A stretch of DNA of 64,000 nt from Dactylis glomerata (Eukaryota; Streptophyta; Magnoliopsida; Poales; Poaceae), in NCBI GenBank assembly GCA_007115705.1, contig QXEO01000817.1, positions 1,408,500 to 1,472,499 on the forward strand. The letters are read 5' to 3'. The translations under genes were made by a program, and so were the position numbers. Of the stretch, positions 23,053-34,097 are shown in pieces. Every line of letters starts with the position of its first letter. The stretch's first letter is position 1. The notes beneath the pieces were generated by a model. The model did not search any database. It was not told the DNA's origin and saw only the letters and a program-made list of their open reading frames with translations.

Positions 23053-25621
23053 CTGCGCCTAGCTCAAAGGCGTTAAAGAAAAGCACTCTTGGGAGATAAC
23101 CCAATGTTTTATTTTCAGTACTTTTTCTTTTATTTGAGTCTTGGAAGTTATTACTACTGTAATAACCGCTCCTTATCCTTTTTATTTCGTTGTTGTGCCA
23201 AGAGAAGCCTCTAATTTGAGTGAGGTAAGATTTGGGGATGTTGCTGTCCTGAAACTGTTTTCGGTGCTGCACCGTAAAAATTCGTGAAAATTCTCTGTAT
23301 ATCTTTTGGACCTGCGATTTCTTTTGCATATGCCCCAGGTTATATCCAAACTTTCATTAGTTTAACACTTTTTGATTTGAGCAACAGAAAACCCTCTAAA
23401 AATTCGACCTTTGTCAGCTGTTCTGTTTTGACAGATTTCTGCCAATATTTGTGTTTGCTGCTTTATCGCTTTCTTTTTGAGTTCTTTTGATCACGGAACT
23501 TTTGGGGAAGTTGATACAGTAGTATATACTTTATATGTGGTGGTTTTAGGTTGAAACCTGAAGCAAAAAGGGTTGATTCAATGTTATGCTTACACTAATG
23601 TTGCTAATAGAATTGTGTTTAGTTTTGTATGAAGGAAGTTTTCAAGTGTAGGGATTGGAGAATGATGAGATGAGTTGAAGAATGGACAAAAGCTCAAGCT
23701 TGGGGATGCCCATGCATCACCCCAAGAAATATCCAAGAAGTACAAGCGTCAAAGCTTGGGGATGCCCCCGAGGCACCCCTTCTTCATTGGCAAAAATCAG
23801 GTCACCTTTCAAGACACTATATTTTTATTGCTTCATGCACTATGTGTTTTTCTTGGAGCGTCAGTTGTTTTTGTTTCAGTATTAGTTTAGTTTAGTTTGC
23901 TGCAATAAATGGTTAGATCACATCATGTTTCTTTTGGAGGAGATGAACTCCGTTTTTCATTTGCCAAGAACACTCTGTTTTTCACTCTTATCGTTTCAAT
24001 GAGTGTTCTCTTTTTCTGCTACTGCTTTTGGTTTTCGTTTTCGCCTTGATTTGCATTCAGATCTTCTTATATTTATTTATCAAGGTGTATTTTTGCCTCT
24101 GGACCATGTTGGTTTTCCTCAAAAGAGTTGGATTAAAAAAGTTTGAATGGTGTTGGAAAAGAGAAAAAGCTTTATGCAAAAGAGTGGTACAAGAAGGAGC
24201 TTGTGTAGACTGAGGCTTAGGCTTTTTCATGTCATGCTTGATGTCTTTTTGATAGTATGCTTAGTGGTTTTGCTGTAGCATGACTTGTCTCAAATGACTG
24301 AGATTGCTTAATGAGCCTTTGAAAAAATCATGCGTTGTTTTTATTATATGGAAGCATTTATTTGGTTTTCTCCTTTGATGCTTTATTTGGGTTGACTTGG
24401 CACATGCTTACACCATGATGACTACAAAATAAGTCGCCAATAGCCTCTATGATCATTTAGTTTTTGACTTTTGATGCCATCTTATGCTTCTTTTAATGTC
24501 GCTTTGTCGCTTTGCATGATTATGGCCGTTATTGCTCTCTTAGTTGGTCGCTCCCAGTCTTTTGCTAGCCCTCGCCTTGTACTGATTATGAGCTCTACTC
24601 GTGCATCCAACTCCCAAAAACCAAGTTTGCCATTGTGTCCACTATAAATTCCTATGCATGGTATTTGTAAGCCATTCCAAGTAAATTTTCATGTGCTACC
24701 TTTCAAAAACCTTCAAAACACTTCTCGTTTTGTGACACTATTTTCAGCTCATGGGGACGTAGTGGTCGGATTTGCTATCTTCCATATTGCTTATTCCAAA
24801 AATAAAAAAGAAAGAAAAAAAAGAAAGAAAAAAAGGCACTCCTCCAAGGAATGTGAATGTTGGTGGGCACCCGATGGAATCGGTTAGCCATGGTTTGTGA
24901 AAGAAAAAAAAGGTGGGGAGGAGTGCCAAGCTTTATAAAAGAGCACAAAAGTTCCAATCTCTCTCAAAAACTTGCTTCATTTTTGTATGGAAGATAGTAA
25001 GAACCCCATTGCCAGTCGTTGACAAAGACAACCACCTCTCAAAACCAATTTTTATCTCTCTATTTTACAAGTGAAAAGCTCTAGCACATGTTTAATCGCT
25101 ACTTCCCTCTGCGAAGGGCCTTTCTTTTACTTTTATGTTGAGTCACCACCTTCTATCTTTATGCACCATTAAGAGAGCATAGTTGTCATTCTGAGTATAA
25201 TGTGCATTGTCCCAAAGTTTTCATTGATTGATTCATATTGTTGGTTTCACTTGTTCTCAAATTATTTGTATCTAGTCGCCCTCTTAAACTTGAAGGTGTC
25301 CTATGCATTTATGTTTTGCTCTCCATGAAGGACAAGCTGAAAACCATTTGTATGTTTTTCCTTATGATTTGAACACACGTTTGACTTTCATTGTTTCATT
25401 TTCATGATCTTTTGTTTGTGTTCATTTTCATGTTATAACATGGTTGCTGTTTATATTGTCAAGATTATATCTTTCATGCCCATGTTTTAAGTTCTTATGA
25501 TCCCAGCTCACAATGCTTACATATATGATCAATATTGTGTAGGTGCATGTCACCTCAAAAATTATTTCTTTTGTTATCACTTACCTACTCGAGGACGAGC
25601 AGGAGTTAAGCTTGGGGATGC
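23053..25621 (+). other. 3' non-coding module of A
   Basis: Homologous to 31170-34097 in B and to 6804-3896 (minus) in D, but the middle (about 24640-25060) is unlike the others and includes a purine run at 24796-24836. The polypurine-tract core AAGCTTGGGGATGC occurs at 23696-23709, 23752-23765 and, as the true tract, 25608-25621. Confidence 0.8.
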
Positions 25622-27187
25622 TGATACGTCTCCAACGTATCCATAATTTTTGATGCTCCATGCTTGTTTTTACACCATTGGCCTTGTGTTTCGTTACACT
25701 TCGTGGCGTTTTTATGCGATTTCCGGAACTAACCTATTAACAAGTGCCACAGTGCCAGTTCCCTGTTTTCTGCTGTTTTTGTGTTTCAGAAGTGATACAC
25801 GGGAAATATTCTCGGAATTGGACGAAACCACATCCTGAAGTCTTATTTTTCCCGGGAGCATCCAGACATCCGAAGAGAGGAAGGAGAGGGGCCACAGGCC
25901 ACCCTCACATAGGGCTGGCGCGGCCCAGGCCCTGGCCACGCCACCCCTATGTGAGGAGGCCTGGGGCCACCTCTGACGACGCCCCTTCGCCTATATAAAG
26001 CCTCGGGACAGAAAACCCTAAAGGAATCGGCAATTTTCCAGAAAGAGTTCCGCAGCTCCGCCGCTATCGCCGACGAATTTCGGGGGACAGAAGTCTCTGT
26101 TCCGGCACCCTGCCGGGACGGGGAAGTGCCCCTGGAGCCATCTCCATCGATCTCCATCGCCGTCTCCGCCGTCTCCATCGACCTCACCGCCATCTCCATC
26201 AACCTTGCTGTCTCCTATGATGAGGAGGGAGTAGTTCATCCCCGGGGCTAAGGGCTCTACCGGTAGCTATGTGGTTCACCTCTCTCTGCCATGATGTGAT
26301 CTTTATGTGATCGTGAGCTTTGTATCATGTTGAACAAGTAGATGTTATTATTCAGATATTATGCTACTCCTATGCTTAATTATTATAGTGTACTCTAGTG
26401 ATGTTATTAAAGTAATCTATTCCTCCTGCCATGGTGTAACGGTGACAGTGCGTGCATCGTGGTGGTACTTGGTTTAGGCTATGATTGTGATCTGTTGTGG
26501 ATTATGAGAGTAATTATTACTATGATAGTATTGAGTGATCTATTCCTCCTTTCATGGTGTAAAGTTGACAGTGTGTGCACCGTGTTAGTACTTGGTCTAA
26601 GTTGCAATAATATCTATCTTGAGTTGTGCTTTGATTTGGATATCTCTATGAGTGGTGTTTGTCAAGTACTTGATGAACTTTAAGGGGTGCTTCTGTAGCC
26701 ACTACCCAATGATTAGTGTTATTCAATAGGAGAGTAATTCAGAGTACCATAGTGGAGAGAAGTTATTTATTTGTTCATTCATGTTATATTGTTGGGAGTG
26801 TGTCCACTAGTGAAAGTATGATCCCTAGGCCTTGTTTCCAAGCATTGCATACCGTTTACTTCCTATTTTGTTACTTGTTTGCTCGCAGCGATATTTATTT
26901 CACATCACGTTTGCTACTTATAATCATCACTACTACTTGTATTTCACTATCTCTTCGCCGAACTAGTGCACCTATACATCTGACAAGTGTATTGGGTGTG
27001 TTGGGGACACAAGAGACTTTCTGTATCGTAATTGCAGGGTTGTTAGAGAGGGATAGCTTTGACCTATTCCTCCCAGAGTTTGATAAACCTTGGGTGATCC
27101 ACTTAAGGGAAACTTGCTGCTGTTCTACAAACCTCTGCACTTGGAGGCCCAACAAGTGTCTACAAGAATAGAAGTGCGTAGACATCA
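25622..27187 (+). repeat. 3' LTR of A
   Basis: Direct repeat of 20482-22047, with TATATAAA at 25992-25999. Confidence 0.95.
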
Positions 27188-27192
27188 CGTAT

Positions 27193-28848
27193 CTATAATT
27201 TTTGATGCTCCATGCTTGTTTTTACACCACTTGCCTACTGTTTCGTTACACTTCGTGGCACTTTTATGCATTTTCCGGAACTAACCTATTAACGAGTTGC
27301 CACAGTGCCAGTTCCCTATTTTCTGTTGTTTTTGTGTTTCAGAAGTGATACACAGGAAATATTCTCGGAATTGGACGAAACAAGTTCCTGAAGTCTTATT
27401 TTACCCGGAAGCTTCCAGAGATCCGAAGGAGAGTAGGAGGGAGGCCACCAGGGCCCCACACGCAGGGCTAGCACGGCCAGGGCCTGGGCCGCGCCACCCT
27501 GGCGTGAGGGCACCCGGCCCCTCCTCTGACATCGCCCCTTCGCCTATAAAGACCCCCCGACGGAAAAAACCTAAGTACCCGATCAATTTTCCAGAACACA
27601 TCGCGATCCGCCGCCGCCGTCGACCCGAAGATCGGGAGGGTCCAGAAGCTCTTCCCGGCACCCTGCCGGAGAGGGGAATCGCCACCGGAGGTCTTCTTCA
27701 TCACCATGCTTGCCTCCGGAGCGATGAGTGAGTAGTCTACCTTGGACTATGGGTCCATAGTAGTAGCTAGATGGTTGTCTCCTCCACCATGTGCTTCATG
27801 TTTAGATCTCATGAGCTGCCCTACATGATTGAGATCACCGTTATGTAATTCTACATGTTTGGTTTGTTGGGATCCGATGAATATTGGTGTTTATGATTAA
27901 GTTGTTGTACTGAATATTATCTTTTGTTATCTCTATGTTGTTTATGATCTTGCATGCTCTCCGTTGTTAGTAGCTATCTTGGCTGAGTAGTTGCTAGTGA
28001 CTCCAAGAGGGGGTATTTATGCTCGATAGTGGGTTCATGCCTCTATTTAACCTGGGGGAGTGACAGAAACCTCTAAGGTTGTAGATGTGTTGTTGCTACT
28101 AGGGAGAAAACAACATTCATATGCTCAAGGGCATATGCTTTGTTTACATTACACACTTTGCTTAATGCAATTATCTGTTGTTCGCAACTTAATACTTGTG
28201 GAGTTCTAGGATTGATTCACCACAAGTGGATTATTAGTCATAGATGCAGTTGGATGGCGGTCTTTGTATTTTGTTGTAATGCCCAGAGTAAATCTCATAG
28301 TGATCTTCTTAACATATCACGTTTATCTTTATTCTGTCAATTGCCCAACTGTAATTTGTTTACCCAGCATGTGTTATTTATCTTATGGAGAGACACCACT
28401 AGTGAACTATGGACCCCGGTCCTATTTCCATCATATTGCTATTACCTGTTTACTTTACTCGCACTGTTTACTTTACTCGCACTGTTTACTTTACTCGCAT
28501 ACTCTATTGTTTTCCACTCGATACGCTTATAACCTTGGTTTCAAGCAAACCGGTGAGATTGACAACCTCATCGCAAGTTGGGAACGAAGTACTTGGTTGT
28601 GTTGTGTGCAGGTTCCGCGTTGCAGCTAGCAAGCAAAGCTTGGACGAGGCGCCATATATAAATTGTCTGAAGCTGTCGCAAGCTAGCAAGCATCACCTTC
28701 AGTCGTTTGTCTCTCCTCTCCAAAAACGATAAACCTTGGTTTCTTAACTGAGGGAAAACTAGCTGCTATACTCATCATACCTTCCTCTTGGGGTTCCCAA
28801 CGGGCTGGTTATTCACCACGAACAAGGACCATCTGCTTAGCACCAGCA
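27193..28848 (+). repeat. 5' LTR of B, main part
   Basis: Continues the LTR that starts at 20463-20481. TATAAA at 27545-27550. It ends ACCAGCA. Confidence 0.93.
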
Positions 28849-28858
28849 GCCTCTTTTC

Positions 28859-28876
28859 TGGCGCCGTTGCCGGGGA
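28859..28876 (+). other. Primer-binding site of B, first copy (tRNA-Asp)
   Basis: TGGCGCCGTTGCCGGGGA, 10 bases after the 5' LTR. Confidence 0.92.
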
Positions 28877-28945
28877 CTAAAGAAGAATACCTCCAAAGAA
28901 AGAAGAAGAAGCTCCCACGTCAACTACACGCCAGCAAGTCTTTTT

Positions 28946-28963
28946 TGGCGCCGTTGCCGGGGA
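28946..28963 (+). other. Second perfect copy of the tRNA-Asp primer site in B
   Basis: The same 18 bases occur again 87 bases further on, within a similar TCTTTTxTGGCGCC context. Confidence 0.9.
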
Positions 28964-29128
28964 GGAAGTAGAAGACTTCTGCGAGGGAAGTTTTCGCACG
29001 CACATCCTTTACTTTGTTATTGTTTTGCTTTACTTTATTTATTTTACCTGCATCGTTTTATATCAAAAACCCAAAAAAATTAGAATCCTTGGTAGTTGTT
29101 TTTACTTGTTTACTTTCATTTTGCTGAA

Positions 29129-30763
29129 ATGGCCAATCCTGAAAACACCAAGTTGTGTGACTTTACTAGCACAAACAATAGTGATTTTATCTGCACTCCT
29201 ATTGCACCACCTGCTCCTGCTGCAAACTTTTATGAGATTAAGCCTGCTTTGTTGAACCTTGTTATGAAAGAGCAATTCTCTGGTGCTAGTACTGAAGATG
29301 CTGCAGCTCATCTCAACAATTTTGTTGAGCTATGTGAGATGCAGAAATATAAGGATGTAGAAAGTGATATTATTAAGCTCAAGTTGTTTCCTTTTTCTTT
29401 GAGAGGAAAAGCTAAAGATTGGTTGTTGTCTTTGACTAAGAATAGTATTGATTCATGGGCTAAGTGTAAGGATGCTTTTATTGGTAGATACTATCCTCCT
29501 GCTAAGATTATATCCTTGCGTAGCAATATTATGAAGTTTACTCAGTTTGATAATGAACATGTTGCTCAAGCTTGGGAAAGAATGAAATCTATGATAAAGA
29601 ATTGCCCCACTCATGGACTGACTACTTGGATGATTGTCCAAACTTTTTATGCAGGACTGAATTTTTCTTCGAGGAACCTATTGGATTCAGCTGCTGGAGG
29701 CACTTTTATGTCCCTTACCTTGGGCGCCGCAACAAAGCTACTCGACAACATGATGGTAAATTATTCTGAATGGCACACCGAGAGAGCTCCACAAGGTAAG
29801 AAGGTAAATTCTGTTGAGGAAACCTCTTTCTTGAATGATAAGATTGATACCATTATGGCCATGCTTGCTAATGATAGGACTCATGTTGATCCTAATAATG
29901 TTCCTTTAGCCTCTCTGGTTGCTCAAGAAGAGCATGTTGATGTGAATTTCATTAGAAACAACAATGCTTATAGGAACAATTTTGCTAGTTATAGGCCGTA
30001 TCCTTCTACCAATGGTAATGGTTATGGTAATTCTTATGGTAATTCCTACAACAACACTAGGGCCGCGCCCTCCGAGCTTGAGGTAACGCTCAAGGACTTC
30101 ATCGGTAAGCAAACTGCTTTTAACAAGTCTGTTGAGGAAAAGTTAGGCAAAATTGATATTCTTGCTTCTAAAGTTGATAGCCTTGCATATGATGTTGAAC
30201 TTCTGAAATTAAAAGTGTTGCCTAATGATGCGAAAGAGAACAATGTTTTTGCTACCGCTAATGCTATTCAAGTTGGAATTGATGAAAATATTAGATTGTT
30301 AGCAGAATTGCATGCCAGGTGGGAAAGAGAAGATGAGGTGGCTAGAGAGATGAAGGTATGTACCATTACTACCTCTAATGATGTTGCTCCTAATGCTAGA
30401 AATCCACTTACTTTGATTGGTGTAGAGAAAACTCCCACTCCTTGTGTTAAAAAGCCTAAAACTGCCAAAACTTTTTCTCAAAAGAGTGCTGAAATTTTTC
30501 GGAGTGTGGGAGATGATAGCTCTACTTCTTTTAATGATTTTGATGTTGATGGCTGCAATATATCTGAAGTAATTTTGTTCTTGCAAAAGCTTGCTTTGAC
30601 TCCCAATGCTAGTTCTTTAAATATTGCTTTTACTAAGCATATTACCAATGCTCTCATGAAAATTAGGGATGAAAAGTTGAAGCAAAAAGCTTCTGTTCCC
30701 AAGAAGTTAGAAGATGGTTGGGAACCCATCATTGTTATGATTTCCATGCTTTATGTGATCTAG
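29129..30763 (+). CDS. Gag of B (Athila-like)
   Basis: This is the capsid precursor of the retrotransposon. The ATG at 29129 is preferred over upstream codons because it follows the leader and starts the recognisable MANPENTKLCDF segment. The Ty3/Gypsy gag core (about residues 35-200) includes MKEQFSGASTEDAAAHLNNF, LFPFSLRGKAKDWL and FIGRYYPPAKI, which are Athila-like. A Gly/Asn/Tyr-rich linker (GNGYGNSYGNSYNN, about residue 300) and a coiled coil (about 320-370) follow. It runs into the protease frame but shifts at about 30735-30745, so the two are no longer joined. No CCHC knuckle is seen. Confidence 0.85.
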   Translation: MANPENTKLCDFTSTNNSDFICTPIAPPAPAANFYEIKPALLNLVMKEQFSGASTEDAAAHLNNFVELCEMQKYKDVESDIIKLKLFPFSLRGKAKDWLLSLTKNSIDSWAKCKDAFIGRYYPPAKIISLRSNIMKFTQFDNEHVAQAWERMKSMIKNCPTHGLTTWMIVQTFYAGLNFSSRNLLDSAAGGTFMSLTLGAATKLLDNMMVNYSEWHTERAPQGKKVNSVEETSFLNDKIDTIMAMLANDRTHVDPNNVPLASLVAQEEHVDVNFIRNNNAYRNNFASYRPYPSTNGNGYGNSYGNSYNNTRAAPSELEVTLKDFIGKQTAFNKSVEEKLGKIDILASKVDSLAYDVELLKLKVLPNDAKENNVFATANAIQVGIDENIRLLAELHARWEREDEVAREMKVCTITTSNDVAPNARNPLTLIGVEKTPTPCVKKPKTAKTFSQKSAEIFRSVGDDSSTSFNDFDVDGCNISEVILFLQKLALTPNASSLNIAFTKHITNALMKIRDEKLKQKASVPKKLEDGWEPIIVMISMLYVI

Positions 30764-31158
30764 GTGCTAGTATTTCTATCATGTCTAAAAAGATTTATGA
30801 CATGCTTGATTTACCACCGCTTGAAAAATGTTATTTTGATGTTCCTATTGCTGATGTTGCTAAGAAGAAACCTTTGGGAAGGATTAATGATGTTCTTATT
30901 GTGGTTAACAATAACCTTGTTCCTGTTGATTTTCTTGTTATGGACGTTGAATGCCATGCTTCATGTCCTATTATTTTGGGAAGACCCTTTCTTCGAACTG
31001 TAGGTGCTATCATTGATATGAGGGAAGGCACTATCAAATATCAATTTCCACTAAAGAAAGGTATGGAACACTTCCCTAGGAAAAGAAATAAATTACTTTT
31101 TGACTCTATTCTTAGAGCAAATTATGAGCTTGATGCTTCATCACTTGATGTTACTTGA
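30718..31158 (+). pseudogene. Aspartic protease of B, out of frame with gag
   Basis: The active site reads CDLGASISIM, where Athila-like proteases have LGAS instead of TGA. It is followed by VDFLVMDVE and IILGRPFLRTVGAIIDM, the conserved second half of the fold. In the original element it would be fused to gag; a single frameshift separates them here. The ORF ends at 31158, just before the shared 3' module. RT, RNase H and integrase are absent. Confidence 0.85.
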
Positions 31159-31169
31159 TTCGCAATTTT

Positions 31170-34097
31170 CTGCGCCTAGCTCAAAGGCGTTAAAGAAAAG
31201 CACTCTTGGGAGATAACCCAATGTTTTTATTTTTAGTACTTTTTCTTTTATTTGAGTCTTGGAAGTCATTACTACTGTAATGACCGCTCCTTATCTTGTT
31301 TATTTCATTTTTGTGCCAAGAGAAGCCTCTAATTCGAGTGAGGTAAAGATTTGGGGATGTTGCTGTCCTGAAACTGTTTTCGGTGCTGCACCGTAAAAAT
31401 TCGTATAAATTCTCTGTATATCTTTTGGACCTTCGATTTCTTGTGCATATGACCCAGGTTATATCCAAACTTTTGTTAGTTGAACACTTTTTGATTTGAG
31501 CAACAGAAAACACCTCAAAAATTTGACCTTTGTCAGCTGTTCAGTTTTGACAGATTTCTGCCAATATTTGTGTTTGCCACTTTATCGCTTTCTTTTGAGT
31601 TCTTTTGATCACGGAACTTTTGGAGAAGTTGCTACAGTAGTATTTGCTATATATGTGGTGGTTTTGAGTTGAAACCTGAAGCAAAAAGAGGTTGATTATA
31701 TGTTATGCTTGCACTAATGTTGCTAATAGAATTGTGTTTAGTTTTGTATGAAGGAAGTTTTCAAGTGTAGGGATTGGAGAATGATGAGATGAGTTGAAGA
31801 ATGGACAAAAGCTCAAGCTTGGGGATGCCCATGCATCACCCCAAGAAATATCCAAGAAGTACAAGCGTCAAAGCTTGGGGATGCCCCCGAGGCACCCCTT
31901 CTTCATCGGCAAAAATCAGGTCACCTTTCAAAACACTATATTTTTATTGCTTCATGCACTATGTGTTTTTCTTGGAGCGTTAGTTGTTTTAGTTTTCTTA
32001 GTTAGTTTAGTTTGTTTGTTTGCTGCAATAAATGGTTGGACCCCAACAAATTTCTTTTGGAGAAGTTGCCTTGCTTTTCATTTGCCAAGAACGCTCTAGT
32101 TTTCACTCTTATTAAAAATCGGGTGTTCTTCTTTTTCCGCTACTGCTTTTGGTTTTCGTTTTCGCCTTGATTTGCATTCAGACTTTGTCATATCTTTTCA
32201 TCAAGGTGTATTTTTGCCTCTGATCTTTATTGGTTTTCACCAAAAGAGGTGTCTATAAAAATTTCAAATGGTGTTGGAAAAGAGAAAAAGCTTTGTGCAA
32301 AATAGTGGTACAAGAAGGAGCTTGTGTAGACTGCGCGGCTTAGGCTTTTTCATGTCATGCCTGATGTCTTGTTGATAGTATGCTTAGTGGTTTTGCTGTA
32401 GCATGACTTGTCTCAAATAACTGAGATTGCTTAATGAGCATTTGAAAAAATCATGCGTTGTTTTTTATTGTATGGAAGCATTATTTTGGTTTTCTCCTTG
32501 ATGCTTTATTTGGGTTGACTTGGCGCATGCTCACACATGTTAGACTCATACAAAGTCGCCAATAGCCTCTATGATCATTTAGTTTTTCACTTTTGATGAC
32601 ATCTTATGCTTCTTTTAATGTTGCTTTGTCGCTTTGCATGATTATGGCCATTATTGCTCTCTTAGTTGGCCGCTCCCAGTCTTTTGCTAGCCCTCGCCTT
32701 GTACTGAGTATGAGCTCTACTCGTGCATCCAACTCCTAAAAGCCAAAGTTTTCCAAAGTGTCCACCATACATACCTACTAGCAATTTGCTATTCCAAGTA
32801 AATTTGACTTGCTTTTATTTTCTCTTCAAATTAAACTCTTACCAGTGTTATGTGAAATTCGGTCAGTAAAGCTCTCACGAACCGGAAGGCACACTTTACT
32901 TTTTCCTGTTCTTAAAAATTTGACATTGTGGTCTCTTATGTTGAGTTGTTATGCTTGCAAGTTGTAAGTTGGAGACTAGCCCAGCCATGCAGTCATGGGC
33001 AAGCTTTCAACATTGCACTTCTTATTTGAGTTGATATCGTGATCTTTTGTTTATGGATGCCCGCGGTGTAAAATGAATTGGGAATCTTGTGGGGATCATG
33101 GAGTTTGTATATGTGTTAGGGAAACGCCGGGCCGCTAATCTAAGCCATGCATAATTCATGGTGGAAATTTGCAGCATACCCATGGTGAACATTCGACGAC
33201 GCATCTCACAATAAAAAGCTAAACAAATGGCAAATAAAAGAGATGTCGAGGTGTTCATTGTCTGCTTGTCCTATCATTTTGGTGTGGGCTTGTTCCATGT
33301 CATCGGGCACGGAGGAACCCCATTGGCGGTTCTCAATGATATGCATATACTTACAATGACAAGAGCCTTGCTTGGGGCTCTAAGTAAAGTAGCATGAGGT
33401 TTGGGTACTCGTATTCACGGGGCACGAGGTTTTCAACTTATGATTTGTCAAGCATATGCATCATAATTGTTCTCGCATTAACTTTAACCATTCAAGATGC
33501 TTATGATGGGGGCAATGAGAGCTCAAAGCCGGTAAGTACCATAATTTTTGAAGGTTATAAAACTTGCAATCACTGCTTCCCTCTGCGAAGGGCATTTCTT
33601 CTACTTTTATGTTGAGTCACCACCTTCTATCTTTATGCACCATTAAGAGAGCATAATTGTCATTCTTAGTGTAATATGCATTGTCCCAAAGTTCATTGAT
33701 TGATTCATATTGTTGGTTTCACTTGTTCTCAAATTATTTGTATCTAGTCGCCCTTTTAAACTTGAAGGTGTCCTATGCATTTATGTTTTGCTCTCTTTGA
33801 AAGACAAGCTGAAAACCATTTGTATGTTTTTCCTTATGATTTGAACACACGTTTGACTTTTATTGTTTCATTTTCATGATCTTTTGTTTGTGTTCATTTG
33901 CATGTTTACAACATGGTTGCTAAGTTTTTATTGTCAAGATTATGTCTTTCATGCCCATGTTTTAAGTTCTTATGATCCCAGCTCACAAATGCTTACATAT
34001 ATGATCAAGATTGTGTAGGTGCATGTCACCTCAAAAATTATTCTTTTGTTATCACTTACCTACTCGAGGACGAGCAGGAGTTAAGCTTGGGGATGCT
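31170..34097 (+). other. 3' non-coding module of B
   Basis: About 2.9 kb without a credible ORF, collinear with the D module and most of the A module. AAGCTTGGGGATGC occurs at 31815-31828, 31871-31884 and 34083-34096 (true polypurine tract). Confidence 0.8.

Larger units (their letters stand above)
20482..27187 (+). mobile_element. Element A: non-autonomous LTR retrotransposon nested in the 5' LTR of B
   Basis: A is 6,706 bp, with LTRs 20482-22047 and 25622-27187 (both exactly 1,566 bp) and perfect target duplications CGTAT (20477-20481, 27188-27192). The insertion point is 19 bases into the LTR of B. Internal order: tRNA-Asp primer site, 282-residue ORF, 3' module, polypurine tract. It has no gag, protease, RT or integrase homology. 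LTRs differ at about 30 of 1,566 sites (2%, hand count). Confidence 0.95.
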
